Shown here in pieces: positions 52,358 through 61,099 of a stretch of DNA of 64,000 nucleotides (its first letter is position 1; the number at the start of each line of letters is the position of its first letter). The stretch is from an uncultured Ruminobacter sp. (GTDB lineage Bacteria; Pseudomonadota; Gammaproteobacteria; Enterobacterales; Succinivibrionaceae). A model generated the notes under the pieces. It had not been told where the DNA came from. It did no database searches and saw nothing but the letters and a program-made list of their open reading frames with translations. The stretch covers positions 1-64,000 of the forward strand of contig CACWVT010000003.1 in the NCBI GenBank assembly GCA_902764345.1. Reading direction: 5' to 3'. Position numbers and translations under genes: made by a program.

Positions 52358-53362
52358 TTATAATAAACCAGCAGTAGGTTCAAAACCAAAACGGATATTT
52401 ATGCACTGCATTGTATGAGCTGCGGCACCTTTCTGTAAGTTGTCAATTGCTGAACATACAACAAGAGTGTTGCCCTCTCTCTGATAGTGGATATCACAGA
52501 ATGGAGTAAATTCCACATCTTTAACGGCAGGCCAGTGGTCAACTATACGTACAATGTTCTGACCGGCATACTTTTCCTTATATGCCTTTTCAATCATTTC
52601 ATCGGTAACGCCGTCTTTAAGCTGAACGTAAATGGTAGCCAGAATACCTCTCTTGAAATTACCGAGATGAGGCTGGAACAAAACTTTCTGGCCAAGATGA
52701 TGACTGATTTCTGGGCGGTGTCTGTGCTTGAATACGCCGTATGCATTTAAACTTACTTCACAGAAGCTGTTTGTTAATGAAGCCTTTCTGCCTGAACCGG
52801 TAACACCTGATACGGCATTGATGATAGGCATGGTACCTTCAGCAATAAGACCATTGGCGGCAAGAGGCTTCAGAGCTGACAGGGAAGCTGTAGGATAGCA
52901 TCCGGCAACTGCAACAAGATTGGTCTTCTTAATTTCTTCTGCATTCCATTCGGCAAGACCATAAACAGCCTGTTCAAGGTACTTAAGGTTCTCATGTTCA
53001 AAACCGTAGTATTCAGGATAGAAAGCAGGATCGTTCACACGATAGGCTCCGGAGAGATCAAAAACCTTACAACCGGCGTCAACAAGCTCAGGAGCAAGTC
53101 TCATACTTACTACGTGGGCTGTAGCCAGACATACTATGTCACACTTCTTTACATCGTTTAAAGCTTCTGCGGTCAAAGGCTGAAGCGGTAAATCAACATA
53201 TGAGTGGAGGCGAGGATACAAACTGCTTAAGAGCTTACCGGCGTCAGCACTGCCTTCAGATACATATAAACCGCCAATCTGAAGATTTGGATGTTTAGCA
53301 ACAATTAAAGATAAGTCAGCACCGGCATAACCGCTGGCACCAATGATAGCTACATTAAGCAT
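52358..53362 (-). CDS. argC: N-acetyl-gamma-glutamyl-phosphate reductase
   Basis: NADPH-dependent reduction of N-acetylglutamyl phosphate. At 334 residues, the nucleotide-binding start is [14 protein letters not shown], the catalytic Cys is in [12 protein letters not shown], and [12 protein letters not shown] follows. First gene of argCBFG, with a double ArgR operator upstream. Confidence 0.96.
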   Translation of the reverse strand: MLNVAIIGASGYAGADLSLIVAKHPNLQIGGLYVSEGSADAGKLLSSLYPRLHSYVDLPLQPLTAEALNDVKKCDIVCLATAHVVSMRLAPELVDAGCKVFDLSGAYRVNDPAFYPEYYGFEHENLKYLEQAVYGLAEWNAEEIKKTNLVAVAGCYPTASLSALKPLAANGLIAEGTMPIINAVSGVTGSGRKASLTNSFCEVSLNAYGVFKHRHRPEISHHLGQKVLFQPHLGNFKRGILATIYVQLKDGVTDEMIEKAYKEKYAGQNIVRIVDHWPAVKDVEFTPFCDIHYQREGNTLVVCSAIDNLQKGAAAHTMQCINIRFGFEPTAGLL

Positions 53363-53511
53363 TCTGTTATATTCCTTAATTCTGTATAAAAAATTTTTAC
53401 CTTATATGGTAACAAAATAATTTATTGTAAAAGAGAGGCACCATACAAAGACCGCCTGCTCGAATTATGTACTGTCGCAATTTTAAGCAGAAACAATACA
53501 GCTTTCATATT

Positions 53512-53550
53512 ATTACATATTTATGCAGTTTTTGTGCATAAATATTTAAA
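53512..53550. promoter_or_regulatory. Pair of ArgR boxes upstream of argC
   Basis: Two 18-base elements exactly 3 bases apart, the spacing known for ArgR operators. Box 1 (53512-53529) ATTACATATTTATGCAGT; box 2 (53533-53550) TGTGCATAAATATTTAAA. Against the E. coli core TGAAT-N4-ATTCA they match 7 and 8 of 10. They lie 150-190 bases before argC, in an AT-rich intergenic region of 265 bases. Confidence 0.72.
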
Positions 53551-53627
53551 AAATCTTAGAATTTTTACCAAGTCTACACTTTTTAAAATAAACTTTTAAA
53601 AAATAATATAGAAAAATCGAAACTGTT

Positions 53628-54767
53628 TTACATACAGTAACGTTTAACTATGCTGAGAAGTATATCCTGAGCAGGAGCTATCTCATCCATATCGAGATAT
53701 TCGTTCGGCTGATGAGCCATGTCTATACTGCCGGGCCCCAGAACCACTGTTTCGCTGATATTCTGGTAGTAAGTTGCTTCAGTAGCATAATTTACAGCCA
53801 CAGCATTCTTTCCGGTAACCTCTTCCAGATATTTAACCGTCTCATCAGATATTTTTCCTCCAAAAGGTTCAGTAGGTTCATATGGAACAAAAAGTTCAAT
53901 ATTCTGGGGGTATTTGTTCAGGACAGGCTGAAGTACCTCACGGGTAAGTTTCATCATTTCCTCAACTCCATGTCCCGGAATAGGTCTGATGTCAAACAGT
54001 AATTCACAGTTCTCACAAATTCTGTTTGGGGCATCGCCACCTGAAATTTTTCCTATATTACTTGTCGGATAAGGAATCTGAAACAGCTCTTCGTGGTATC
54101 TCTCTTTAAGTTCTTTTTCAAGATTCAGAAGACCGCCAACTACTTCATGCATTATCTTTATAGCATTGGTGCCGGCATCAGGATTTGAACTGTGTCCTCC
54201 TTTTCCCTTTACTCTAACCCCCTGCACCACATGACCTTTATGCATAATAACTGGTACCATGGAAGTAGGTTCACCTATGATCATTAGATCAGGTTTATCA
54301 GAGAACTGTTCCTGAAGAGAAATAGCCCCCCCCATATTTGTTTCCTCATCACCGGTCGCAATAACGTAAAGAGTTTTTTTAAGAGCTGATAATTCAATGT
54401 TTTCTATTACATTGTAAACAAATGCAAAAAAGCCCTTCATATCAATAACTCCCAACCCATAGAGCCTGTTATCTCTCTCTGTCAGCTCAAAAGGATTACT
54501 GAGCCATTTTCCCTCATCACATGGAACAGTGTCTGTATGACCGCACAGAGCAAGTCCACCGGCTCCGCTCCCGATTTTCGCTATCAGGTTATATTTGTTT
54601 CTGGAATTCTTTACAGGAAGCTTTTTGGTCACAAACCCCTTATCAGTAAGATAATCATTCAGAAAATCTATCACCTCTTCATTGGAAATATCCTGCTCCG
54701 GTATCTCGGAGCTGATGGAATTAATGGAAATCAGTTTTCTGTAAAAGTCAATGAAATCAGCAGCCAT
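53628..54767 (-). CDS. argE: Acetylornithine deacetylase
   Basis: M20 metallopeptidase that yields ornithine by removing acetate, so the pathway is linear rather than cyclic. At 379 residues, metal ligands are in LCGHTDTVPCDEGKW and GDEETNMGG, with a dimerisation lid domain in the middle (KGKGGHSSNPDAGTNAI). It lies upstream of argC on the same strand, whereas E. coli argE is divergent from argCBH. Confidence 0.93.
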   Translation of the reverse strand: MAADFIDFYRKLISINSISSEIPEQDISNEEVIDFLNDYLTDKGFVTKKLPVKNSRNKYNLIAKIGSGAGGLALCGHTDTVPCDEGKWLSNPFELTERDNRLYGLGVIDMKGFFAFVYNVIENIELSALKKTLYVIATGDEETNMGGAISLQEQFSDKPDLMIIGEPTSMVPVIMHKGHVVQGVRVKGKGGHSSNPDAGTNAIKIMHEVVGGLLNLEKELKERYHEELFQIPYPTSNIGKISGGDAPNRICENCELLFDIRPIPGHGVEEMMKLTREVLQPVLNKYPQNIELFVPYEPTEPFGGKISDETVKYLEEVTGKNAVAVNYATEATYYQNISETVVLGPGSIDMAHQPNEYLDMDEIAPAQDILLSIVKRYCM

Positions 54768-54873
54768 AATTATTCCCGTACCTGGTTGAGTCTGAATATG
54801 AGAAGGATTTTAAATTATCCGATGTCAGATTATGACACGTTCAAATATATGTTTTTTTTTCAAATAATACAAC

Positions 54874-54903
54874 AAAAAAAGGACCCACTTTCGTGAGTCC
54901 TTT
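54874..54903 (-). terminator. Terminator of the 1960-residue amylase gene
   Basis: Minus-strand 11-bp stem AAAGGACTCAC with GTGGGTCCTTT around a GAAA tetraloop, followed by T residues; 28 bases after the stop codon. Confidence 0.9.
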
Positions 54904-54931
54904 AAAAAGGTATTAGCTAATTATTATTGAA

Positions 54932-57900
54932 TTAGCGCTTAACTTCAAGAAGAATTAAGCTGCCGGTTCCAGAGAGAGATACAGAACCGCCACTGACAGT
55001 ACCTGTAGCTCCACTGTAGCCATCCATAACTTCAGTTCCATCTTCGAAGCAGTCACCCACGTTAACAGATGACGCTGAACCAACATGAATTACAACAGCA
55101 TTGCTGATGTTTTCAGATGAGTTGTCATACTTACGACAGAGTGAACCATCGCCAGTTTCAGTCTGCTTACCGGCACCTACAGCTGGGTTACGGAATCTGA
55201 ACTGACCAACCTTCTGCCAGTGAGCAAGAGTTTCATTTGATGAGAAACTGGTGCTGATTGAATCAACGTTGGCAGCCCATTCAGCCTGGTTACTGATGTC
55301 TGAAGGGAAGTTCATATCAGAACGGGTACCATGTTCTTTATCGTTGCCTGAACCGCCGTTATCATTTGGACGGGCAGTTTCGTCACCGTAGTAAACCTGA
55401 ACACCGCCTGGTAAGAGTACAAGACCTGTACCAAGAGCCTTCATGTCACCCGGACGGCAAAGCTGGGTATCATGTGATGATACGTATGACAGAGCGTTCA
55501 GAGCTGGAGCACTGGTTCCGTTATTAAACTTGCCGGCATATGATGACCAGGTACTTGCATCTGGTGTTGAACATCCTAAGCTGAAGTTAATCATGGAGTT
55601 AAATCCGCCTGTACTGCCATAACCTGAGCCGTCAGAAGGATCAGTACCGAAGTTCCAGTGTTCACCAGTCATCCAGAAATCGTCAGTCCATGATGCGGCT
55701 GGATCATCACCGTTTGCGTGATTTGCTCTCCACTTAGCCAAAGCTTCATTAGAGTACTTCTTGAGTTTACCCCATGTTGCCTTTTCAACGTGCTTTGCAG
55801 TATCACAACGGAAACCGTCAATACCGAATTCTTCAACCCATGATGCTAACCAGTGAGCTTCAAAATCAGCTACAGACATATTGCCTGCACGATAAGCCTT
55901 AGCAGCAGGAATGTCGTGGGCAGCATCTGCAGTTTGCCACTTGTTAACCAGGAAAGTTGGCAGATTTACGGAAGAACCGTTTGGTTCGTTCTTGAAATCT
56001 GGCAGGTATGATGTACAGGTGGTTAAATCGTCTGAACCGCAACCGCCGTATGCACCGAATCTTAACCAGTTTGCACCCCACCAGCTGTCCCACCTGCTGT
56101 CAGCAGCTTCACTGATTGGCTTATTATGGTAAGACTCACCACTACCTGGAGTCCATTCTTCACAGGCGTTCTTGCCATCTGAACGAACACCAAAGCCGAA
56201 GTCACACATATCCTTCAGTGTGGCGTAACCGGAGTGATTCATTACCACGTCCATAACTACACGGATACCACGCTTGTGAGCTTCTGTTACAAATTCTCTG
56301 AATTCATCAACAGTACCCATGTTAGCATCCAAGGAGGTAAAGTCTAAGGCATAGTAACCGTGATATGCATAGTGCTGGAAATTACCATTCTTGCCACCGC
56401 CGGTCCAGCCGTGAGACTGTTCATATGCAGCAGTAAGCCAAATAGCATTCATACCCAGAGACTTGATGTAATCAAGATTTTTAGTCAGCCCCTTGATATC
56501 ACCGCCATGGAATGTTGCTGTAGGATGACCTGAAGCATCTGGATTTTTTCTTCCATATGAGTTATCGTTTGAAGTGTTACCGTTCGCAAAACGGTCAGTA
56601 ACAACGAAGTAAATCAGAGCATTATTCCATGTAAAATCAACACCTGTTACTGGAGATGGGGTTACCCACTTACTCTTTTGAATGGTGTAGGTTGAAGAAG
56701 CATCACCGTAAGTTACAGTCAGAGTAGCCTTCTTTGGATCTTCACCAGCTTCAGTATCAGGAGCAGTTACGTTGGCTCCCACACGGATTATTTCACCATT
56801 GGTAAATTCCTGTTCAGAACCGTCAATAGTGTAAGTACCCTTGGTTTCCTTACCGACTCCCTTACCATAAATCATTAAGGCAACATCTTTGTATGCTGAT
56901 GAAGCTTCACCGTCTTTTTCAACGATCTTAATGATTGAACCGTCTGCCTGTTTCTTATTATCAACAGTTACGTAAGTTTCTGTCTTAACCTCAGCCGGGG
57001 TCATACCGCATTCATCAGCAGTCTTAAACTTCTTGGCTGAGAAATCAAAGCAAGGCTTATCCTGTGTATAGGTTACGCCAGGCTGATTCTGACCAGGATA
57101 CTGGTTAGAACCGTTATTTGAGAAGATGGCAGAAGCTGTTGACACATTTTCTGACGGAGTGTATGAATAGAAGCTTTCAGTACAGCCGTCAATCTTGGTC
57201 ATTGCAGCACCAGGCCACGAACCACCAGAGTAGTTGGTTTCTGAATCCTTGTACAGCCAGACGTAAGGAGATGTAAAGCCGTCATACTTAAGGATGATGG
57301 AATTAGCCGGAGCCTTGCAGTTTGATTCAGTGTATACACTAACATCTGCAAATTCACCTGTTGAAGTACTCCATTCTGACGGATTAGGGCATTCATCCCC
57401 CTGACATGCAGGAATGGTCACAGTATAAGTTTCTGAACCTGTACGATATCCCTTGGCACTGTCCGCAGTAACCTTAAGTGTAAAGGTCTGTTCCTTGGCA
57501 CTCTTGTTTACGGTAAATGACTTGGTAGTATCGTTGTATTCAGAGGTAACCTTTGAACCTACAGATGGTTCCCAGGTATACTTGACACCTTTATAGCCGG
57601 TTGCAACAGTTGCAGTTACGGTTACAGACTTGCCGTTATCCTTGGTTGAACCGTTGAGACTAACTTCAATGGCAGAGGTATCAATCTGACACTGCGGATC
57701 AGGTTCACAAACCTCCTTTTCAACATCAGTACATGTTTCTTGACCGGTACCGGTTGACTGAAGCTTACCTACGGATGCCAGAGGAACGGTTATAATATCC
57801 AGATCTTCCTTTTCATGAGAAGTGGAATCTTCAACAGAATATGGTTCAGATGCTGCATCAACCATTACCGGATCCCAAGGCAGACAATCCATTGGAGACT

Positions 57901-60814
57901 GGCCCATTGTGGTGAACCACATTACCTTGACACCATGGCTGGTCATCCATGCTGAATCAACGCCTATGCTTGCCAGAGGAATCGTAACCTGATACATACG
58001 ACCTGCAGCATTCTCGTTTGAAGTTGGCATCAGGTCAGTATAAAGGGAGGCATCCTTGTACTGGTCAGCGGCACCGCCGTAATTATTGGCAATACCCCAG
58101 TAATTCTTTGATACAGGCTGTTGATAAACAACACGTTCAATACCAGCGGCATCAAAACCGATTAAATAGCCACCTTCTTCGTCATAAGAGAACAGGCCTT
58201 CTGAATTAGTAAGGAAAAGCCCCGGCTTGTTAACGGTAGGAAGACGAGGGTGGAACATAAGTAAAGTGTCCAGACCATCTTTAATATTCCAGAATGTTAA
58301 CTTATTATTCCAAGGATTACCGCCTTCATCCATCAGACCTACACCAGCCTTTCTCTTGCCGGTATTAATTGCAATACCGTTAGGAAGGAACTGGTAAGAA
58401 GAGGCATCGAAATCACTTCCTGTTTCAGCATTCTGAAGATTTGGGAATTCCACCATCAGATAAAGATTTGTGTCATCCCATGCTGCGTGAAGACTGTAAA
58501 CATCAGTTGGATATTCATGGTAGCCACGATAAGCGCGAGGGTCATCGTTTGCGGCACTTACAGCTATTAAAGTGTCATCCCCCCAGTCTGACGCTCCTGA
58601 GATAGTCTTATTGGCACCTACGTTACCGTTAGGATTTGTTGCATGATACGCATCTGAAACAGCTCCTTCAGTAGTACCACCGCCACCGGTACATACTGTT
58701 TCGGTCTTGGTGGTGCACACTTCCTCGCATGAAGTATCTGCATCACCCTTACAGTACGGATCGGAATCCGTACACTGTTCATCGTGGACATCAATTAACA
58801 CCAGTCCTGAAGTTGATGATGGTGAAGAAGCCTTACCGTCAGATACAGTTAAAACAACTGTATATGTTCCGTTGGATGCATAAGTGTGAACAGGATTCTT
58901 TTCTGTTGAAGTGCTACCGTCACCGAAATTCCATGAATATGAAAGAGGATCATTGTCTTCATCAGTTGAACTATTGGCAAATTTAGCCTGATACTTTGAT
59001 ACGCTTACCGCAAACTTTGCAACCGGTTCGTGATTACCCATATCTACCTTCACGGTTGAAGTAAACGGCTGAGAGTCACCGTGACCGTCGTTAACGATGA
59101 GGGTTACATTATAATCACCGTTTGCTTCCGGGTAAGTGTGAACAGGATTTTTTTCAGTTGAGGTTGTGCCGTCACCGAAATTCCACTTGTAGGTCAGAGT
59201 GTCATTATCCGCATCACTTGATTTGTCGGTGAAAGTTACCACATTCTTTTCTGCAGAAGCGTTAAACGATGCTACAGGAAGGGTATTTGGCATTGTAACG
59301 TTAACTGTTATAATTTTTGGTTCGGAATTATCCTTACCGTCATTTGCAATTAAGGTTACGTTATATGAACCTTTTGCGGCATAGGTATGCTTCGGATTAA
59401 CCTCAGTTGAAGGAGCACTGCCGTCGCCGAAATCCCAAACGTAGGTAAGTGAATCACTATCTGCGTCAGTTGATTTATTGGCAAATGATACAACGTTATA
59501 ATTAGCATTTACGTTAAAATCAGCAACCGGCTTATGATTGGTAACAATGGAATGTACATCTAATTCACGGGAATAACTTACGGTATGGTTATGGTCGTCT
59601 GAAACGGTAAGGTTAACAGTGTACTTACCGTCAGCAGCATACTGGTGTGACGGTGAAGTTTCTGTTGAAACAGGGGTATTGTCACCAAAATCCCAGCTGT
59701 AAGTCAGACTGTCTCCGTCGGGATCCTCAGACTTATTGGTAAATATCACGGTTCTGTCACTCTTGATTTCAGAGAGGAACAGTGCAACCGGAGGATCATT
59801 CTTTACAATTGATACCGTAACATTCTGAGTCAGCTGAGTGATGTTGCCGTTGTCGGCGATGTTTACAACTACCTTATACGTACCTGACTTCGTGTAGGTA
59901 TGAACAGGATTAATTTCATCTGATTTTCCACCGTCACCGAAGAGCCACTTTACAATGGCTTCATCGGAAACACCGGTCAGAGAGAATCTAACCGTACCGT
60001 CAGCAGATGAATTTACATTTAATTCAGGATTAAAATCAGGGGCAGGAGGAATCGGTGATTGTTCCAGTGCAGGAAGACCGAGCAGGGAAACCGCCTGAAG
60101 CAGGGCTGTTCTGTCATTACCGTTTTCGGCGAGCTTGTTCTTGATTTTCTGGAGAATGCCGTTCAGCTGATTGGATACTGTTCCATACTGCTGAGAAACA
60201 AGATCTTCCGCAAGCTTACCATAGCCTACGATTAACAGAACGTCTGAAAGGGTCTTTGTATCAGGATCCAGACTGTTAAAGGCTGTATCATAACCATAAT
60301 CTGATGTGACGGCTCCGGTCCCGATAATGGAAGCGAGATCAGATGAACCGGCCACGTAGCCTGAATTTGAGCTCTTTGAATATGCAAGATTGGTTAAAGG
60401 ATTGAGGTTAATTCTGTCTGATGCTGAAGATGCCTGAACGTTACTATCCAAAACATCAGCCGGAATTCTCATCTTTGACAATGAATTAACAGCAACAATG
60501 TTTATGCCGGATAAATTATCAGATTCCTTGTACTTTAACTTGGCAGAACCGCTAACACCTTTTACGCTCACAGGAGATTCTTCCGCATCACATGAATCGT
60601 TTCTGTTCATATCGAAACAAATCTGGGTAATGACATCGGAAGCATCGGCTACTCCGTCAGCGAGTGCTGCTGATGCAGAGGAATAGCTGCTGTAATTCAC
60701 ATACTTATACAGAGTAACATCCCCAGTGTCACCGTTATTGCTACCGCCACCGCCGCCACAGGCAGTAACTGACAATGCAGAAGCAATAGCCAAAGATAAA
60801 CTTGTTAGTTTCAT
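54932..60814 (-). CDS. Giant modular MalS-like amylase lipoprotein with PKD repeats
   Basis: Surface or secreted starch-degrading enzyme of 1960 residues from ATG 60814; an in-frame TTG at 60823 is less likely. The signal peptide has lipobox SVTAC followed by GGGGG. A helical region to about 255 precedes five PKD domains (about 260-680) marked by FGDG and HTY. A Cys-rich linker follows, then a DOMON/CBM9-like domain (about 725-1015), an Ig-like region, and a CBM26-like starch-binding module (SGGSWPGAAM, about 1160-1250). The C-terminal GH13 domain (about 1390-1960) has nucleophile D1671 (GFRCDTAKH), acid/base E1718 (TGEHWNFG) and D1782 (SSHDTQLC), with the MalS marks YGRK and FHGGD. Anchored by lipid, it could bind starch at the cell surface. 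Confidence 0.92.
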   Translation of the reverse strand: MKLTSLSLAIASALSVTACGGGGGSNNGDTGDVTLYKYVNYSSYSSASAALADGVADASDVITQICFDMNRNDSCDAEESPVSVKGVSGSAKLKYKESDNLSGINIVAVNSLSKMRIPADVLDSNVQASSASDRINLNPLTNLAYSKSSNSGYVAGSSDLASIIGTGAVTSDYGYDTAFNSLDPDTKTLSDVLLIVGYGKLAEDLVSQQYGTVSNQLNGILQKIKNKLAENGNDRTALLQAVSLLGLPALEQSPIPPAPDFNPELNVNSSADGTVRFSLTGVSDEAIVKWLFGDGGKSDEINPVHTYTKSGTYKVVVNIADNGNITQLTQNVTVSIVKNDPPVALFLSEIKSDRTVIFTNKSEDPDGDSLTYSWDFGDNTPVSTETSPSHQYAADGKYTVNLTVSDDHNHTVSYSRELDVHSIVTNHKPVADFNVNANYNVVSFANKSTDADSDSLTYVWDFGDGSAPSTEVNPKHTYAAKGSYNVTLIANDGKDNSEPKIITVNVTMPNTLPVASFNASAEKNVVTFTDKSSDADNDTLTYKWNFGDGTTSTEKNPVHTYPEANGDYNVTLIVNDGHGDSQPFTSTVKVDMGNHEPVAKFAVSVSKYQAKFANSSTDEDNDPLSYSWNFGDGSTSTEKNPVHTYASNGTYTVVLTVSDGKASSPSSTSGLVLIDVHDEQCTDSDPYCKGDADTSCEEVCTTKTETVCTGGGGTTEGAVSDAYHATNPNGNVGANKTISGASDWGDDTLIAVSAANDDPRAYRGYHEYPTDVYSLHAAWDDTNLYLMVEFPNLQNAETGSDFDASSYQFLPNGIAINTGKRKAGVGLMDEGGNPWNNKLTFWNIKDGLDTLLMFHPRLPTVNKPGLFLTNSEGLFSYDEEGGYLIGFDAAGIERVVYQQPVSKNYWGIANNYGGAADQYKDASLYTDLMPTSNENAAGRMYQVTIPLASIGVDSAWMTSHGVKVMWFTTMGQSPMDCLPWDPVMVDAASEPYSVEDSTSHEKEDLDIITVPLASVGKLQSTGTGQETCTDVEKEVCEPDPQCQIDTSAIEVSLNGSTKDNGKSVTVTATVATGYKGVKYTWEPSVGSKVTSEYNDTTKSFTVNKSAKEQTFTLKVTADSAKGYRTGSETYTVTIPACQGDECPNPSEWSTSTGEFADVSVYTESNCKAPANSIILKYDGFTSPYVWLYKDSETNYSGGSWPGAAMTKIDGCTESFYSYTPSENVSTASAIFSNNGSNQYPGQNQPGVTYTQDKPCFDFSAKKFKTADECGMTPAEVKTETYVTVDNKKQADGSIIKIVEKDGEASSAYKDVALMIYGKGVGKETKGTYTIDGSEQEFTNGEIIRVGANVTAPDTEAGEDPKKATLTVTYGDASSTYTIQKSKWVTPSPVTGVDFTWNNALIYFVVTDRFANGNTSNDNSYGRKNPDASGHPTATFHGGDIKGLTKNLDYIKSLGMNAIWLTAAYEQSHGWTGGGKNGNFQHYAYHGYYALDFTSLDANMGTVDEFREFVTEAHKRGIRVVMDVVMNHSGYATLKDMCDFGFGVRSDGKNACEEWTPGSGESYHNKPISEAADSRWDSWWGANWLRFGAYGGCGSDDLTTCTSYLPDFKNEPNGSSVNLPTFLVNKWQTADAAHDIPAAKAYRAGNMSVADFEAHWLASWVEEFGIDGFRCDTAKHVEKATWGKLKKYSNEALAKWRANHANGDDPAASWTDDFWMTGEHWNFGTDPSDGSGYGSTGGFNSMINFSLGCSTPDASTWSSYAGKFNNGTSAPALNALSYVSSHDTQLCRPGDMKALGTGLVLLPGGVQVYYGDETARPNDNGGSGNDKEHGTRSDMNFPSDISNQAEWAANVDSISTSFSSNETLAHWQKVGQFRFRNPAVGAGKQTETGDGSLCRKYDNSSENISNAVVIHVGSASSVNVGDCFEDGTEVMDGYSGATGTVSGGSVSLSGTGSLILLEVKR
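58780..60040 (-). repeat. Array of five PKD-domain coding repeats
   Basis: Units of roughly 250 bases encode [WDFGDG...NPxHTY...VTLxxxDG]. The two downstream-most units (about 58790-59030 and 59040-59280) share nearly identical DNA around the GDG-STEKNPVHTY codons, pointing to recent duplication; the others are more diverged. Confidence 0.75.
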
Positions 60815-60823
60815 TGTCTTCAA

Positions 60824-61035
60824 TCCTAATTAATTACTAATTTAGTGTGATAAATATAAATAAATTTAAACTATGTTTAACAAAAGATTAACATTTCAAA
60901 TTTATTGTAATTTCAGATTTTAATACATCATAAAAACGATTTCAAACCAATTATGACGTTATTCAACATTTATATTTTTTTTCAAATACAGATCACAATT
61001 ATTTAATTTTCTCTAAAAAATATTGTTACTTATAA
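60824..61035. other. AT-rich region between the two large amylase genes
   Basis: About 210 very AT-rich bases with no gene. It should hold the promoter of the 1960-residue amylase; I cannot pick one -35/-10 pair with confidence. Confidence 0.4.
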
Positions 61036-61073
61036 ATAAAAAAGGTTCGTACATATGTACGAACCTTTTTTTA
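61036..61073 (-). terminator. Terminator of the C-terminal amylase gene at the window edge
   Basis: A 32-base perfect palindrome (AAAAAGGTTCGTACAT and its complement) with A and T runs on either side, 27 bases after the stop codon. Confidence 0.9.
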
Positions 61074-61099
61074 TTTATAAAACAGTCTCACGTTATTTG

